From positions 62,001 to 126,000 of the forward strand of contig NZ_PUBZ01000169.1 of NCBI RefSeq assembly GCF_003205875.1: a stretch of 64,000 nt of DNA, written 5' to 3'. Source of the stretch: Herpetosiphon llansteffanensis. Its GTDB lineage: Bacteria; Chloroflexota; Chloroflexia; Chloroflexales; Herpetosiphonaceae. The translations under genes were made by a program, and so were the position numbers. Below the pieces are notes generated by a model. That model ran no database searches and was not told where the DNA came from. It was given only the letters and a program-made list of their open reading frames with translations. Shown in pieces: positions 54,304 to 63,539 of this stretch; position 1 is the stretch's first letter, and every line of letters begins with the position of its first letter.

Positions 54304-54758
54304 AATATAGAAATTATGAAGGATGAGGGATGAGGGATGAGGGATGAGGGATGAGGGATGAGGGATGAAATGCTCAAGTCAAAAATCAAAATAGGGGTCA
54401 GGGGCCAGCAATCAGGGGTCAGGATTTAACGCAGAGGCGCAGAGGAATGGTGTCTTTTGGCTATGGGCTATGGGCTATCGGAATTAATAATCCTCAACAT
54501 CTGTGCAATCTGTGACTAAAAACTCATGGCTATAGGCTATTGGCTGTAGACTATCGGGTGATCAATTGGTGCAATTTATAGCTAAAAACAGCCTTCTCGT
54601 TCTTTGTGTTCTTCGCGGTTTCAGCCCTTCGTAGATCAGATTTAATGCAGAGGCGCAGAGAAGATATGGCCATGGACTATTGGCTATCGGAACATGTGGT
54701 GGTATGACACTGGTTCCAAAAGCCTATAACCCATAGCCTATAGCCCCTGCTCCCTCGC
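54285..54758. repeat. Repeat island between GNAT and VWA genes
   Basis: AGAACATAG units at 54285-54303 inside the GNAT 3' end. Then seven GGATGAG heptamers in a row (54321-54368), the longest such run in the window. CAAGTCAAAAATCAAA, GGGGTCAGGGGCCAGC, AACGCAGAGGCGCAGAGG, GGCTATGGGCTATGGGCTATCGG and TCTGTGCAATCTGTGACTAAAA follow. A short CTTCGTG-like stretch and CCTATAACCCATAGCCTATAGCC (54722-54744) end it. No gene. Confidence 0.85.
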
Positions 54759-57611
54759 TTACTGCCGACGGGCGCGATTTTTGGCGGCCCGCAGGCGTTC
54801 GATTGGATCTTCTGCTTCGTCAATGGCCTTGGTGGAATTTTCTGGTTTGCTTGCTAATGGCGCGGTCGGCGGATTATCCTTGGGCTTGACTTCGCGCTCG
54901 CTCTTATCGCTGAACATTTGTTGGCGCGCCCGGCCCTTGGCTCCTTGCAAGCTGCTCATCGTGGCCGTTGGGGCTGCAGCAGCAGTTTGGCGCTCTTTGC
55001 GGGCTGTTTGCAAGGCCGTAAAATCTTTGCGCCGCAAATTAAGTCGTCGGGCTGCAATATCAAGCAGCAGCAAAACCAGCGCTGCAAACAACAAACCCAA
55101 ATCAATTGGCGTAGCGCGGCGTACCGCATCGAGCGTATGATCAAAGGCTTGCACTGGTTGGCTCAAACTACGGCCAGCAGTGGCTTTGGCCAATGTGCTC
55201 AGCAATTCCGGGTTGGCTTGGCCTTGGCGATATTCAGGCGAGTAGGGCACAATCAAGCCTAAGGTGCGGGCAAAAGCTGGCTTGCCATTGGCATCATTGC
55301 CAACAACCTGAATCAAATAGGTGCCTGCAATGGGGCTAGCAACCCGTGCCCGATATTGGCCCGGCCCAACTTCGACCAAGGTTGCATCGATCGCCTCGCC
55401 CGTTGGCCCAACCATACGCGCATTGACGTTCATTGCAGTTTGGGGAGCGCCCTGCTCATCATTGGCTACAATATCAATTTGCACATCGCTGCCAATCAAT
55501 GAAGCTTCGCCGCTGACGCTATCGTTGCTGATGCGCGGCAAAAGCCAGCCAACCAATTGAGCAGTGAAGCGCGGAAATTGATCCCACGTCACCCAATTGC
55601 TGGCCCACTTGCCCTTGAGATCGCTCGTCCAAGCGATGCTCCGGCCTAGCCCATATTGCCATTGCGCAAGCACTGGCGAGCCATCAGAAGCGGTCAAAAT
55701 CACTTGGGCATTGTCTTTTTCAACTGTGCCATTGTAGCCCAACAAGCTTGGCAAGCCCTCTTGCAAATCGGCCAACACTGGGCTATCGCCAGCATAGGCT
55801 GGGGTAAATTGCTCCTCGACAATATAGGTGCCAACTGCTTGAATCGTTTCTTGCAAGAAGATTTGGGGCACTTCTTCCATGGCGCGGGCTGGATAATAGC
55901 GTCCGCCGCCAAGCTCTGCATAGCGTTGCAAGGCGTTATCCGAGCCATTGCCAGCAGCCACAACCGAAAGCGTGATGCCGTCTTTATTCATATTTTCGGC
56001 AATGTTGCCAATGTCGGTGGCATGGCCCCAGCCATCGGTCAATAAAATCGCATGTTTGATTTTGGCATCGCTTTGGCGCAATTGCTCGTAGGCTGCGTTC
56101 ATGCCGCTGACCACGTTGGTTTGGCCATTGGGCGATACCGGCGATAACGCTGCCACAACATCATCTTGGCTGGGCACTTTGTTGAGTTCAATCGTCCAGT
56201 GGGCTGCATCATCGAAAGTTACAACGCCTAATTTATCGTCTTTACCCAATACCGATGCTGCTTGGGCCACTGCTTCTTTGGCAATGTCGATCTTGCGTGT
56301 GCCGCCACCAGCGCGGGCTGACATGTCGCCACCGTTACAGTGACAAGCATCCATACTGCCCGATTTGTCGATGATAAACACCAAGGCAATGTCTGGGCGT
56401 TGCTGGCGATTGCGCACGTCCATGCTGACTGGCAGGGCTTCTTCGATTGGCGTAGCGGTGTAGCCGCCAACCCCAAAACTTTGGCGACCGCCGATCATGG
56501 CCAAGCCGCGCCCAAGATCGCCAACATACGAGCGCAGCAATTTTTGGGTATCTTGATCAATATCGCGTGAAGGCACATTCAGTAATAAAATCGCTTCGTA
56601 ATCGCTGAGGGCGGCCAAATCGGTCGGCAAGCCAGTTGCCGGAACGACGACGGGTACTAAATTGGCTGCTTCGAGCGCTGGCCGCAAGGCGCTAGCATCG
56701 CCAACTTCGCCTTCAACCAGCAATACTTTGGGCGGGCCGCCAATTTGCACCAGCGAAGCCGCCACATTATTTTGGGCGCGAGTATCGCTGGTTGGCACAA
56801 CTTGGGCGCTATAGCGATGAAAGCCTTGATCATTGACGACTAAGGTGGTGGTGAAGCTGCTCGTGCCAACTGGCAAGCTAATCGCTTCTTCGAACACAAT
56901 TTGCTCATCGGCACGCCAACGCAATTGGGCCGATTGCGCGGTATTGCTTTCAATCGTTGCGATCAATTGAATCTCTTGGCCAGTGCGGGCTGCTGAGGGT
57001 GCGCGAAAAGCGCTAATCGCCACTTCAGGGTTGCCTTGCTCGATGCCAGTTGGCACAATATCGATTGGCACATTGCGGCGTTGCGCGAGCGGAACCATCT
57101 CCAAGGCGCGGCCACTGTTCTCTCCACCATCGGAGAGCAACACAAGCCGTTTTTGGGTATCGGCGGGAAACAGCGCCAAGCCAAGCTGCAGCGCCTCGCT
57201 AATGTCGGTACGCGCAGCGATTGGCACCGATTGAATCGTGCCTAAGCGCTGAATATCCGATGGTACGCGTTCGACCAAAGCGTTCTCGCCAAAGACCACG
57301 ACCGCTGCTTTATCGCCCTCTTGCATGCTTTGGAGTGCTTGGGCAATAAACTGCTCGTTGGTGGAGCGTTGGCTAGGAGCGATCGAATCGGAGCTATCGA
57401 GCAAAAACACTGTGGTCAAGTTTTGAACTGGTTGGCGCACTTGGGTTCCAGCAAGGCTGCCGATCAAACACACCAGCAACAGGGTGCGCAAGCCAAGCGC
57501 CCACCAGCGGCGTTGCCCGCTGCGGCCACGGCTGTTGAACCAGCCTAAGAGCCACACAAACGGCAGCGCCAGCAAAAACCATAGATATTCTGGTCGGACA
57601 AACGATAGCAT
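54759..57611 (-). CDS. Large membrane protein with two VWA domains and GATase-like fold
   Basis: 950 residues. Two N-terminal membrane helices (about 8-25 and 38-55) precede a first VWA domain with MIDAS DSSDS (72-76). A beta-sandwich and a glutamine-amidotransferase-like segment follow (KVLLVEGEV, then RGLAMIGGRQSFG). A second VWA domain has MIDAS DKSGS near 416, then a further beta domain, a membrane helix and a charged C-terminal tail of about 110 residues. The layout matches BatA-like proteins of MoxR/DUF58 clusters. The second VWA contains CHCNGG just after the MIDAS, an unusual pair of cysteines. Confidence 0.88.
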   Translation of the reverse strand: MLSFVRPEYLWFLLALPFVWLLGWFNSRGRSGQRRWWALGLRTLLLVCLIGSLAGTQVRQPVQNLTTVFLLDSSDSIAPSQRSTNEQFIAQALQSMQEGDKAAVVVFGENALVERVPSDIQRLGTIQSVPIAARTDISEALQLGLALFPADTQKRLVLLSDGGENSGRALEMVPLAQRRNVPIDIVPTGIEQGNPEVAISAFRAPSAARTGQEIQLIATIESNTAQSAQLRWRADEQIVFEEAISLPVGTSSFTTTLVVNDQGFHRYSAQVVPTSDTRAQNNVAASLVQIGGPPKVLLVEGEVGDASALRPALEAANLVPVVVPATGLPTDLAALSDYEAILLLNVPSRDIDQDTQKLLRSYVGDLGRGLAMIGGRQSFGVGGYTATPIEEALPVSMDVRNRQQRPDIALVFIIDKSGSMDACHCNGGDMSARAGGGTRKIDIAKEAVAQAASVLGKDDKLGVVTFDDAAHWTIELNKVPSQDDVVAALSPVSPNGQTNVVSGMNAAYEQLRQSDAKIKHAILLTDGWGHATDIGNIAENMNKDGITLSVVAAGNGSDNALQRYAELGGGRYYPARAMEEVPQIFLQETIQAVGTYIVEEQFTPAYAGDSPVLADLQEGLPSLLGYNGTVEKDNAQVILTASDGSPVLAQWQYGLGRSIAWTSDLKGKWASNWVTWDQFPRFTAQLVGWLLPRISNDSVSGEASLIGSDVQIDIVANDEQGAPQTAMNVNARMVGPTGEAIDATLVEVGPGQYRARVASPIAGTYLIQVVGNDANGKPAFARTLGLIVPYSPEYRQGQANPELLSTLAKATAGRSLSQPVQAFDHTLDAVRRATPIDLGLLFAALVLLLLDIAARRLNLRRKDFTALQTARKERQTAAAAPTATMSSLQGAKGRARQQMFSDKSEREVKPKDNPPTAPLASKPENSTKAIDEAEDPIERLRAAKNRARRQ

Positions 57612-57710
57612 AACTTCACCCTAGCAAGGCCAAATGCCAACGGCATCGGGAGCCTCTCCATGAACAGCCTGCCTAGCAAAAACGCTGGGCGGTTGAATGT
57701 TGCGGTTCAA

Positions 57711-58100
57711 TTAGATTTCAACTGGATACGGCAGTTGTAGCTCGTCGCCAGTAACGCCGCGAATGCCCCAGTTGTGGGCTGGCGTTTCGCTCAGCGTAAT
57801 TTCTACATCCTGCGCTTGAATCCCATACAGCTGGGCAATTTGGGCAAATAAACCTTGGATTAAAGCTTTTTTGGCGGCAATGCTACGCCCAGCAAAACAG
57901 CTAATTTCAATAATCAGATAGTTGCTTGAACGATCAGCTGGCATCAACCAATCGTCAGCTGCCATTGGAAAAAAGCGTTGAAAGCGCTTGTTGGCTGGTA
58001 ATTGAAAATGTTCAACTAGACAGCCATGAATGGTTTCGGCTAAGGCCGCCTTGATTGGGTTGAGGCTACTCGCCAAGCCATACACTTTAATCTGGGCCAT
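57711..58100 (-). CDS. Tautomerase-superfamily protein
   Basis: 129 residues from the ATG at 58100 (GAGGAG upstream); the frame extends into the preceding gene. It resembles the tautomerase-like family PF14552 (LIEISCFAGRSIAAKKALIQG, with EITLSETPAHNWGIRG near the end). The usual catalytic Pro1 after Met is replaced by Ala2, so activity by the classic mechanism is doubtful. It lies inside the MoxR/VWA cluster, 11 bases after one VWA gene. Confidence 0.82.
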   Translation of the reverse strand: MAQIKVYGLASSLNPIKAALAETIHGCLVEHFQLPANKRFQRFFPMAADDWLMPADRSSNYLIIEISCFAGRSIAAKKALIQGLFAQIAQLYGIQAQDVEITLSETPAHNWGIRGVTGDELQLPYPVEI

Positions 58101-58111
58101 ACTCGCTCCTC

Positions 58112-60016
58112 TTAGGCTGCGCTGCGGCGGGCATTCCACCAGAGTTTGAGCCGTGTCAAGGCGCTGCGTTGGGCAAAGACCCATTCAATCAAGACGAAAA
58201 TTAATGCTGCCAAGGCCAACCAACGCCACCATTCTTCGCGGCCAGCTTTGGCTTGGGTGGTTTCGCTTGAGCCAACTTGACCACCGCCAATTTGGGCTAC
58301 ATCAAGCACCTGCACTGGCGTAATTTTGGCTTCGCTTTCGCGATATGCGTTCACGACATAACGTTGGCTGCGCGTAACTACGCCATCTTTCAGTAATTCG
58401 ACGCTATAAATGCCTGCTTGGTTCATGAGGCTGCCATCGAAGCTAATCAAGCCGTTATTTGGTGCTGCTTCGTGGGTTTCGCCATCAGGCTGAATCAGCC
58501 GCACGCCGCTAATATCGTTGGTTACTGCAAAGGCCAATTCTTGGTCGGGCGGCAGAATCGCTGAATCGCCACCAGTGCCAGGAGCTAAATAACCAACCAA
58601 ATTGGCAATCAACAAGGGAAACGAAATATTCAACGGCAAATCGGAATCGTGGGTGTCAAAGCCAAGCACCGCAATCCGCCGCCCATCAACTTCGCCAGCA
58701 ATCAGCAAGGGGCCTGCGGCGCTATCGATGACCGTATGCGCCCAAGGTGCGTTTTCAATTCGCGCCGATTTCAAGATGTTGACTTCGCCAAGTTCGACGT
58801 TGCGCAATAACGGATCATCGGTTGGTGCTGGGCGAGGCACAGGCCGATCCAAGCTACCAGTGACCGAAAAATATTCGGTTGAGCGATAGGGCGCGATAAA
58901 CAGCAAGTTGCCTGGTGGCAGTGGCTCTGGCATGCTGGCATCAAGAATCGTCAACAAGGCGGTGTCGGTAAAGGTTGCCGTTTCAGTCAGATAGGCTGAA
59001 ACTTGCACCCGTGGCATCAAACCCAAGGCCGTGGCCAAAAAGCGATTGCCCGGCGTAACAAAGCGCACCGGAATTGCATCGCTTGAAGGCCGAATCGCCC
59101 AGGCCACATCATCGCTGGGCAAGCTATCGCTGCCATCAAGCCGCGCCTCGACAGTGCTGGCAGTTGACGGCACATCGATATTGACGGTTTGATCTTGGCC
59201 GGGCAGAATTTCCAAGTCGTAGGCATTGAACAAAGTACCATCAAGGGTGACCAACAAACGGCGCGTAACCCGTTCTTGGCCTTGATTGGTGACCCGAGCA
59301 AAAAAAGTGAGCGTGCCAGGCGCTAGCTCGTTCAAGGCGATGGCAGCGATTGCTTGGTTGTTGTTGCTGCTGCCAACTGGAAAATAGCGAATTTTGGCCG
59401 GCAACGTGGCGCTCATTGGCACGGTCACTTGACCATCGGTCAAAATTGCTACTTCTGATTCTTCTTCGCGGGCGGCCAAGGCTCCAGCCAAACTCAAGGC
59501 TTGCGACATATCCGAGCCACCGCCCAAGCGCAATTCGATGCCTTCGATTGCGTCGCGAATTTCGCGGCGGTCGGTGGTGGCGGCAGCAGGCACATCAAGT
59601 TCGCCGCCGATGGCCATAATCGTGGCCCGTGCGCCATCAGGCAGCTGATCGACCAAGCGAATCGCCTCGTTTTTGGCAGCTTCAAGCCGATTGGCCTCAA
59701 CATCGGTTGCGCCCATCGAAGCAGAGCGATCGATAATTACAATGAGATTTTGCCCACTAACCCCAACGGTTTCGCGAAACGGTCGCGCGATTGCAAACGC
59801 CAAAAGCAAGGCAATCAGCAATTGCAGCCAGAGCAACCAATTGTGGCGTAGGCGTTGCCACGGCGCGTTGGCCTCAACATCGCGAACCAATTGATTCCAC
59901 AAAAAGGTTGAAGAAACCGTGCGTTCTTCGCGGCGCAGACGTAAAATGTACATGGCCACAATGCCAGCCAAAACCGTACCGCCGGCGATAAACATTAATG
60001 GTGCAATGAATCCCAT
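58112..60016 (-). CDS. BatA-like VWA domain membrane protein
   Basis: 634 residues. The N-terminal BatA module has two membrane helices (about 5-24 and 60-78) with the RREERTVSSTFLW pattern between them. A VWA domain follows with MIDAS DRSAS (96-100). Beta-sandwich domains face the outside and a C-terminal helix (LALAALIFVLIEWVF) ends the protein. Probable partner of MoxR and the DUF58 protein in a membrane complex. Confidence 0.9.
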   Translation of the reverse strand: MGFIAPLMFIAGGTVLAGIVAMYILRLRREERTVSSTFLWNQLVRDVEANAPWQRLRHNWLLWLQLLIALLLAFAIARPFRETVGVSGQNLIVIIDRSASMGATDVEANRLEAAKNEAIRLVDQLPDGARATIMAIGGELDVPAAATTDRREIRDAIEGIELRLGGGSDMSQALSLAGALAAREEESEVAILTDGQVTVPMSATLPAKIRYFPVGSSNNNQAIAAIALNELAPGTLTFFARVTNQGQERVTRRLLVTLDGTLFNAYDLEILPGQDQTVNIDVPSTASTVEARLDGSDSLPSDDVAWAIRPSSDAIPVRFVTPGNRFLATALGLMPRVQVSAYLTETATFTDTALLTILDASMPEPLPPGNLLFIAPYRSTEYFSVTGSLDRPVPRPAPTDDPLLRNVELGEVNILKSARIENAPWAHTVIDSAAGPLLIAGEVDGRRIAVLGFDTHDSDLPLNISFPLLIANLVGYLAPGTGGDSAILPPDQELAFAVTNDISGVRLIQPDGETHEAAPNNGLISFDGSLMNQAGIYSVELLKDGVVTRSQRYVVNAYRESEAKITPVQVLDVAQIGGGQVGSSETTQAKAGREEWWRWLALAALIFVLIEWVFAQRSALTRLKLWWNARRSAA

Positions 60017-60025
60017 ACTATCTAC

Positions 60026-60586
60026 TCACTCTGCTAGCTGCGCATCAGCATGATATTGCGCAAATTGTTGCAACGCCATCTGCTGATCGGCTGGCGATTT
60101 AAAGGCTCGCTTGGGAATAACCACTACGCGATTGTTATGGCTAATCAAAAGAATATGCTCTGTTTCATTCAGAACTGTCTGAATGAAATTCCATTTAAAA
60201 TCACTAATAAAACAAGGATTAGTTTCTTTAATATGCATTGAATCACTCATAAAGGTTGTTGGTAGTTCAAAACTTGCTTGCTCATTGCGATAATTCTTTT
60301 TCAAATATTCTAAGGTGAATTCACGCATATCACGATGGCTATAAACAATCCAGCTACTCAAGAGTATTAACCCAAGCACAATCAGCCAAACAATCAAATG
60401 ATCGACCTGAATTAGTGCAGCAATAAAAAAAGCAATTGATGCAGCACCCAAAACATACAGTAATAATTCATAATAGCGATTTAAATTCAGTGCTTGCTGA
60501 TAGCGCGGGCTATGCTTGAACATTGCTAAGTTTGCCGCTTGATAATCGGTGAAATCAAGCTGATAATTTAATATAATTGGTTCCAT
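60026..60586 (-). CDS. YcxB-like membrane protein
   Basis: 186 residues. Two adjacent membrane helices (about 45-62 and 64-82) and a C-terminal domain ending VVVIPKRAF, characteristic of the YcxB-like family (PF14317 type). Function unknown. More AT-rich than its neighbours. Lies between the BatA-like and DUF58 genes. The ribosome site is weak. Confidence 0.8.
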   Translation of the reverse strand: MEPIILNYQLDFTDYQAANLAMFKHSPRYQQALNLNRYYELLLYVLGAASIAFFIAALIQVDHLIVWLIVLGLILLSSWIVYSHRDMREFTLEYLKKNYRNEQASFELPTTFMSDSMHIKETNPCFISDFKWNFIQTVLNETEHILLISHNNRVVVIPKRAFKSPADQQMALQQFAQYHADAQLAE

Positions 60587-60617
60587 AATCTACTTTCAAT
60601 ACAAAAATTGAATTGAT

Positions 60618-61502
60618 TTAGCGCACAATTTGGCGCTCACGTAGCACTGAAACCAGCAATGTTTCCAAGGGCAGGCTGGTATCAACAAAAATATAGTTGA
60701 TGCCGCGAGTTGTGCAAAAATGCTCAACTTCTTCGCGCCATGCTTGCAAACGTTCAACATAGCGTTGCAATAGATCGAGATCGGCGCTAATATCGAGCGC
60801 TTCGCCACCTTCAGCATCGAGCAATTTTAAATCGCCCTCGAATGGTGGGTTAAGCTCATCTGGTGAAAGCACATGCAGCACAGTTATCTCAAATGGGCGG
60901 CGGCCAAGCGTGCGCAAGGCTTCTTCCCAATCGGGCGTGAGCAAATCGCTACACAACAGGAGCGGCCCCGCAACCCGCGCGGTTTGCACATAGCGACGGC
61001 TGGCTTGCAACAAACTGGTGTTGCCGTTGCCTTGCAACTTGTTTAGCAAATTGAATAACGGTGGCACGCCTGCCCGCCCGCGCCCAGCAGGAATCCGTTG
61101 CTCGTTGCCGCCACCAAAACTGGTCACTTGGGCGCGATCAAGGCTAGCTAAGGCGATATAGCCCAAGGCTCCTGCTGCTTGAGCAGCATAACGCAGCTTA
61201 TTTGGCTCGCCCCAATCCATCGAAGCGCTGGTGTCGATCAACAGGTGGAGCGTAATTTCTTCTTCGGCCACAAACAGCTTGAGGAAGAACTTCTCCAAGC
61301 GGGCATATAAATTCCAGTCGATTTGGCGAAAGTCATCGCCGGGCGTGTAGGGCTTGAAGTCGGCGTATTCAACCGACGAGCCACGCCGTGGCGAGCGACG
61401 TTCGCCTTGCATCTGGCCTGCAATATTGCGGCGCGTCAGCAGCGCCAAACGATCCAATTGTTTTAAGAATTGTGGTTCAAATAGCGCTGCTTGTTCGCTC
61501 AT
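60618..61502 (-). CDS. DUF58 domain protein
   Basis: 294 residues from the ATG at 61502 (GGAG upstream). DUF58 signature YTPGDDFRQIDWNLYARL near 48-65, then a VWA-like fold starting LLIDTSASM. These proteins are constant partners of MoxR ATPases, probably substrates or adaptors. Short form without an N-terminal membrane anchor. Confidence 0.93.
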   Translation of the reverse strand: MSEQAALFEPQFLKQLDRLALLTRRNIAGQMQGERRSPRRGSSVEYADFKPYTPGDDFRQIDWNLYARLEKFFLKLFVAEEEITLHLLIDTSASMDWGEPNKLRYAAQAAGALGYIALASLDRAQVTSFGGGNEQRIPAGRGRAGVPPLFNLLNKLQGNGNTSLLQASRRYVQTARVAGPLLLCSDLLTPDWEEALRTLGRRPFEITVLHVLSPDELNPPFEGDLKLLDAEGGEALDISADLDLLQRYVERLQAWREEVEHFCTTRGINYIFVDTSLPLETLLVSVLRERQIVR

Positions 61503-61529
61503 GTCAACGTCTCCACACTCAACCAACGA

Positions 61530-62255
61530 TTATTGATTTTGGCTTGCCAAAGTGATTGCTGCATCGAAGCCTTCCATTGGGTAGGCACCTGGAATGATGT
61601 AGTTGCCAATGAAAAAGGCTGGCGTGCCAGTTGCTTGAGCAGCGACGGCCTCGGCGGTTTCAGCGTTAACTTTGGCTAAGACTGCTGGATCTGCTTGGCA
61701 TTGGGCAAAGGTTTTGCTATCTAAGCCCAATTCTTCTGCATACTTGAGCATTGTTTGAGGAGCAAGATTAGGGTCAATGCCCCACTCGCTGGCGCGCACA
61801 AACAAGATGTCGTACATCTCCCAGAATTTGCCTTGATCCATCGCACAGAAACTGGCAACACCGGCTGCTGGCGCTGAGGTATGGCTTTCGACGGCGATAT
61901 AGTTGCGGAATACATAGCGCACTTTGCCAGTGTCAATATATTTGGCCTTCAGGTCAGGAAAAACCGATACATGATGGCGCTGGCAGAATGGGCATTGGAA
62001 ATCGCTATATTCAACAATCGTCACTGGCGCGTTAGGATCGCCAAGCGAGCGTTGGTCGTCGGCAGGAATTTGGGCTGGCGCGGCCAACGGAATAAACTCG
62101 CTGGCAATGCCCAACGTATCTTTGGTTGCTGGCGGAGCTGGCGTTGATGGCACAATCGTTGGGCGAATACTGACTTGGCGGCCTGTATCAGCTTCGTAGC
62201 TGCCACAGCTGGCCAAAACGAGAGCCAAGATGATTAGGGCAATACGGCGGGTCAT
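61530..62255 (-). CDS. DsbA-like thioredoxin-fold lipoprotein
   Basis: 241 residues. Lipoprotein signal ending LASC (Cys17), a linker, then a DsbA/DsbG-type domain with CPFC (Cys88, Cys91) and a cis-Pro loop GTPAFFIG. It should be an extracytoplasmic thiol oxidoreductase. The ATG overlaps the moxR TGA as ATGA, so it is translationally coupled to moxR, an uncommon member for such clusters. Confidence 0.92.
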   Translation of the reverse strand: MTRRIALIILALVLASCGSYEADTGRQVSIRPTIVPSTPAPPATKDTLGIASEFIPLAAPAQIPADDQRSLGDPNAPVTIVEYSDFQCPFCQRHHVSVFPDLKAKYIDTGKVRYVFRNYIAVESHTSAPAAGVASFCAMDQGKFWEMYDILFVRASEWGIDPNLAPQTMLKYAEELGLDSKTFAQCQADPAVLAKVNAETAEAVAAQATGTPAFFIGNYIIPGAYPMEGFDAAITLASQNQ

Positions 62256-63241
62256 GCTTCTTCCTTAATTGATTCCAAAATGCTATTGACGATGCTTTCG
62301 CTGTTAACTCCCTCAGCTTGACCCTCAAACGACAAGATAATCCGGTGGCGCAAGGTTGGGGTTGCCATATCGCGCAAATCGCGGTAGGCCACATTGGTGC
62401 GACCATCGAGCAAGGCCCCAATTTTGCCAGCCAAAATCAAGGCTTGCATGCCCCGAGGGCTGGAGCCATAGCTCACATAGCGTTTGACTTGCTCTGGTGC
62501 GAGTGCACTATCTGGGTGGGTTGCGCTGATAATGCGGGCTGCATAGCTCAGCACATGAGTGGCAACAGGCACCGAACGCGCCATCTGTTGCAACTGAATC
62601 AAAGTCGCGCCATTGATGACTTTTTGCGGCTTGGCTTGATCCGTGCCGGTGGTACGTTGGGCGATTTCTACCAACTCTTGCGGTGATGGAAATGGCACAT
62701 TGATTTTGAAGAAGAACCGGTCGAGCTGCGCTTCTGGCAGCGGGTAGGTTCCTTCCATTTCGAGTGGGTTTTGGGTTGCGAGCACAAAGAATGGCTCTTC
62801 GAGCTTGTAGCTGGTGCGAGCCACGCTGACCGTATGCTCTTGCATGGCCTCTAGTAGCGCCGATTGGGTTTTTGGCGTTGCGCGGTTAATTTCATCGGCC
62901 AGCACAAGGTTGGAGAAAATCGGGCCGCGTTGGAAGCGGAACTCTTTTTGCCCTTGTTCATCTTCGGCGATGATCGTCGTGCCGATGATGTCAGCAGGCA
63001 TCAAGTCGGGGGTAAACTGAATCCGACTAAATTGGCAATCGACAGCATCAGAAAGCGTCCGAATCAGGGTGGTTTTGGCCAAGCCAGGCACACCTTCGAG
63101 CAAGGCATTGCCGCCTGCCAGCAAGGTAATTAATGTTTGGCGGATCAAGGCGCGTTGCCCTACAATCACTTTGCCTATTTCAGCCTCAATGGCAGCGGCA
63201 GTGCGCCGAAACATTTCAGCATCGCGTTCAGTGTATTGCAT
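62252..63241 (-). CDS. MoxR family AAA+ ATPase
   Basis: 329 residues, AAGGAG before the ATG. Walker A GVPGLAKTT (50-58), Walker B LVLADEINRA, sensor 1 LATQNP and arginine-finger region EGTYPLPEAQLDRF. A chaperone-like ATPase that helps to assemble or activate VWA-containing complexes. The following genes encode its usual DUF58 and VWA partners. Confidence 0.95.
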   Translation of the reverse strand: MQYTERDAEMFRRTAAAIEAEIGKVIVGQRALIRQTLITLLAGGNALLEGVPGLAKTTLIRTLSDAVDCQFSRIQFTPDLMPADIIGTTIIAEDEQGQKEFRFQRGPIFSNLVLADEINRATPKTQSALLEAMQEHTVSVARTSYKLEEPFFVLATQNPLEMEGTYPLPEAQLDRFFFKINVPFPSPQELVEIAQRTTGTDQAKPQKVINGATLIQLQQMARSVPVATHVLSYAARIISATHPDSALAPEQVKRYVSYGSSPRGMQALILAGKIGALLDGRTNVAYRDLRDMATPTLRHRIILSFEGQAEGVNSESIVNSILESIKEEA

Positions 63242-63261
63242 CCAAACTCCTTATCAACAAA

Positions 63262-63311
63262 AGGCTATAGGTCTCTGAATCATACCTGATTCAAGCAAAA
63301 ACCTATAGCCT
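63262..63311 (-). terminator. Stem-loop before moxR built from a shared repeat word
   Basis: AGGCTATAGGT (63262-63272) pairs with ACCTATAGCCT (63301-63311) and encloses a second hairpin TGAATCA-TACC-TGATTCA. On the minus strand it is followed by TTTTGTTG, so it can act as a terminator or attenuator between the small membrane protein gene and moxR. The arm equals the GGCTATAGG word of the repeat islands. Confidence 0.65.
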
Positions 63312-63335
63312 CGAACCTAAAACTCTTGCTCTTCG

Positions 63336-63530
63336 CTACGTGAGTTGTGTTGTGGCATACACCAACAGAGCAATTGTGGTGAGCAAAAAGCCCATCCAGC
63401 CGAGCGCAGTAGCAGCAAACGAAATCGTCATTGCACGTTGGCTGATGTTGAAGCGTCGCGTCGCGACCAACAGGGTCCACATACCGCCTGCAAGCAGGCT
63501 CAAAAACACGAACTCAAGGGCTAGAAACAT
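63336..63530 (-). CDS. Small two-helix membrane protein
   Basis: 64 residues with GAGG seven bases before the ATG. Two hydrophobic helices (about 4-24 and 35-58) joined by a short basic loop (ATRRFNISQR). It starts nine bases after the Gln-Gly protein's stop and is likely part of the same operon. No family recognised. Confidence 0.75.
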   Translation of the reverse strand: MFLALEFVFLSLLAGGMWTLLVATRRFNISQRAMTISFAATALGWMGFLLTTIALLVYATTQLT

Positions 63531-63539
63531 AGAATCCTC

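Noticed and set aside
57711-58184. Longer form of the tautomerase starting at 58184
   Set aside because: The extra 28 residues overlap the end of the VWA gene, and GAGGAG marks the ATG at 58100.
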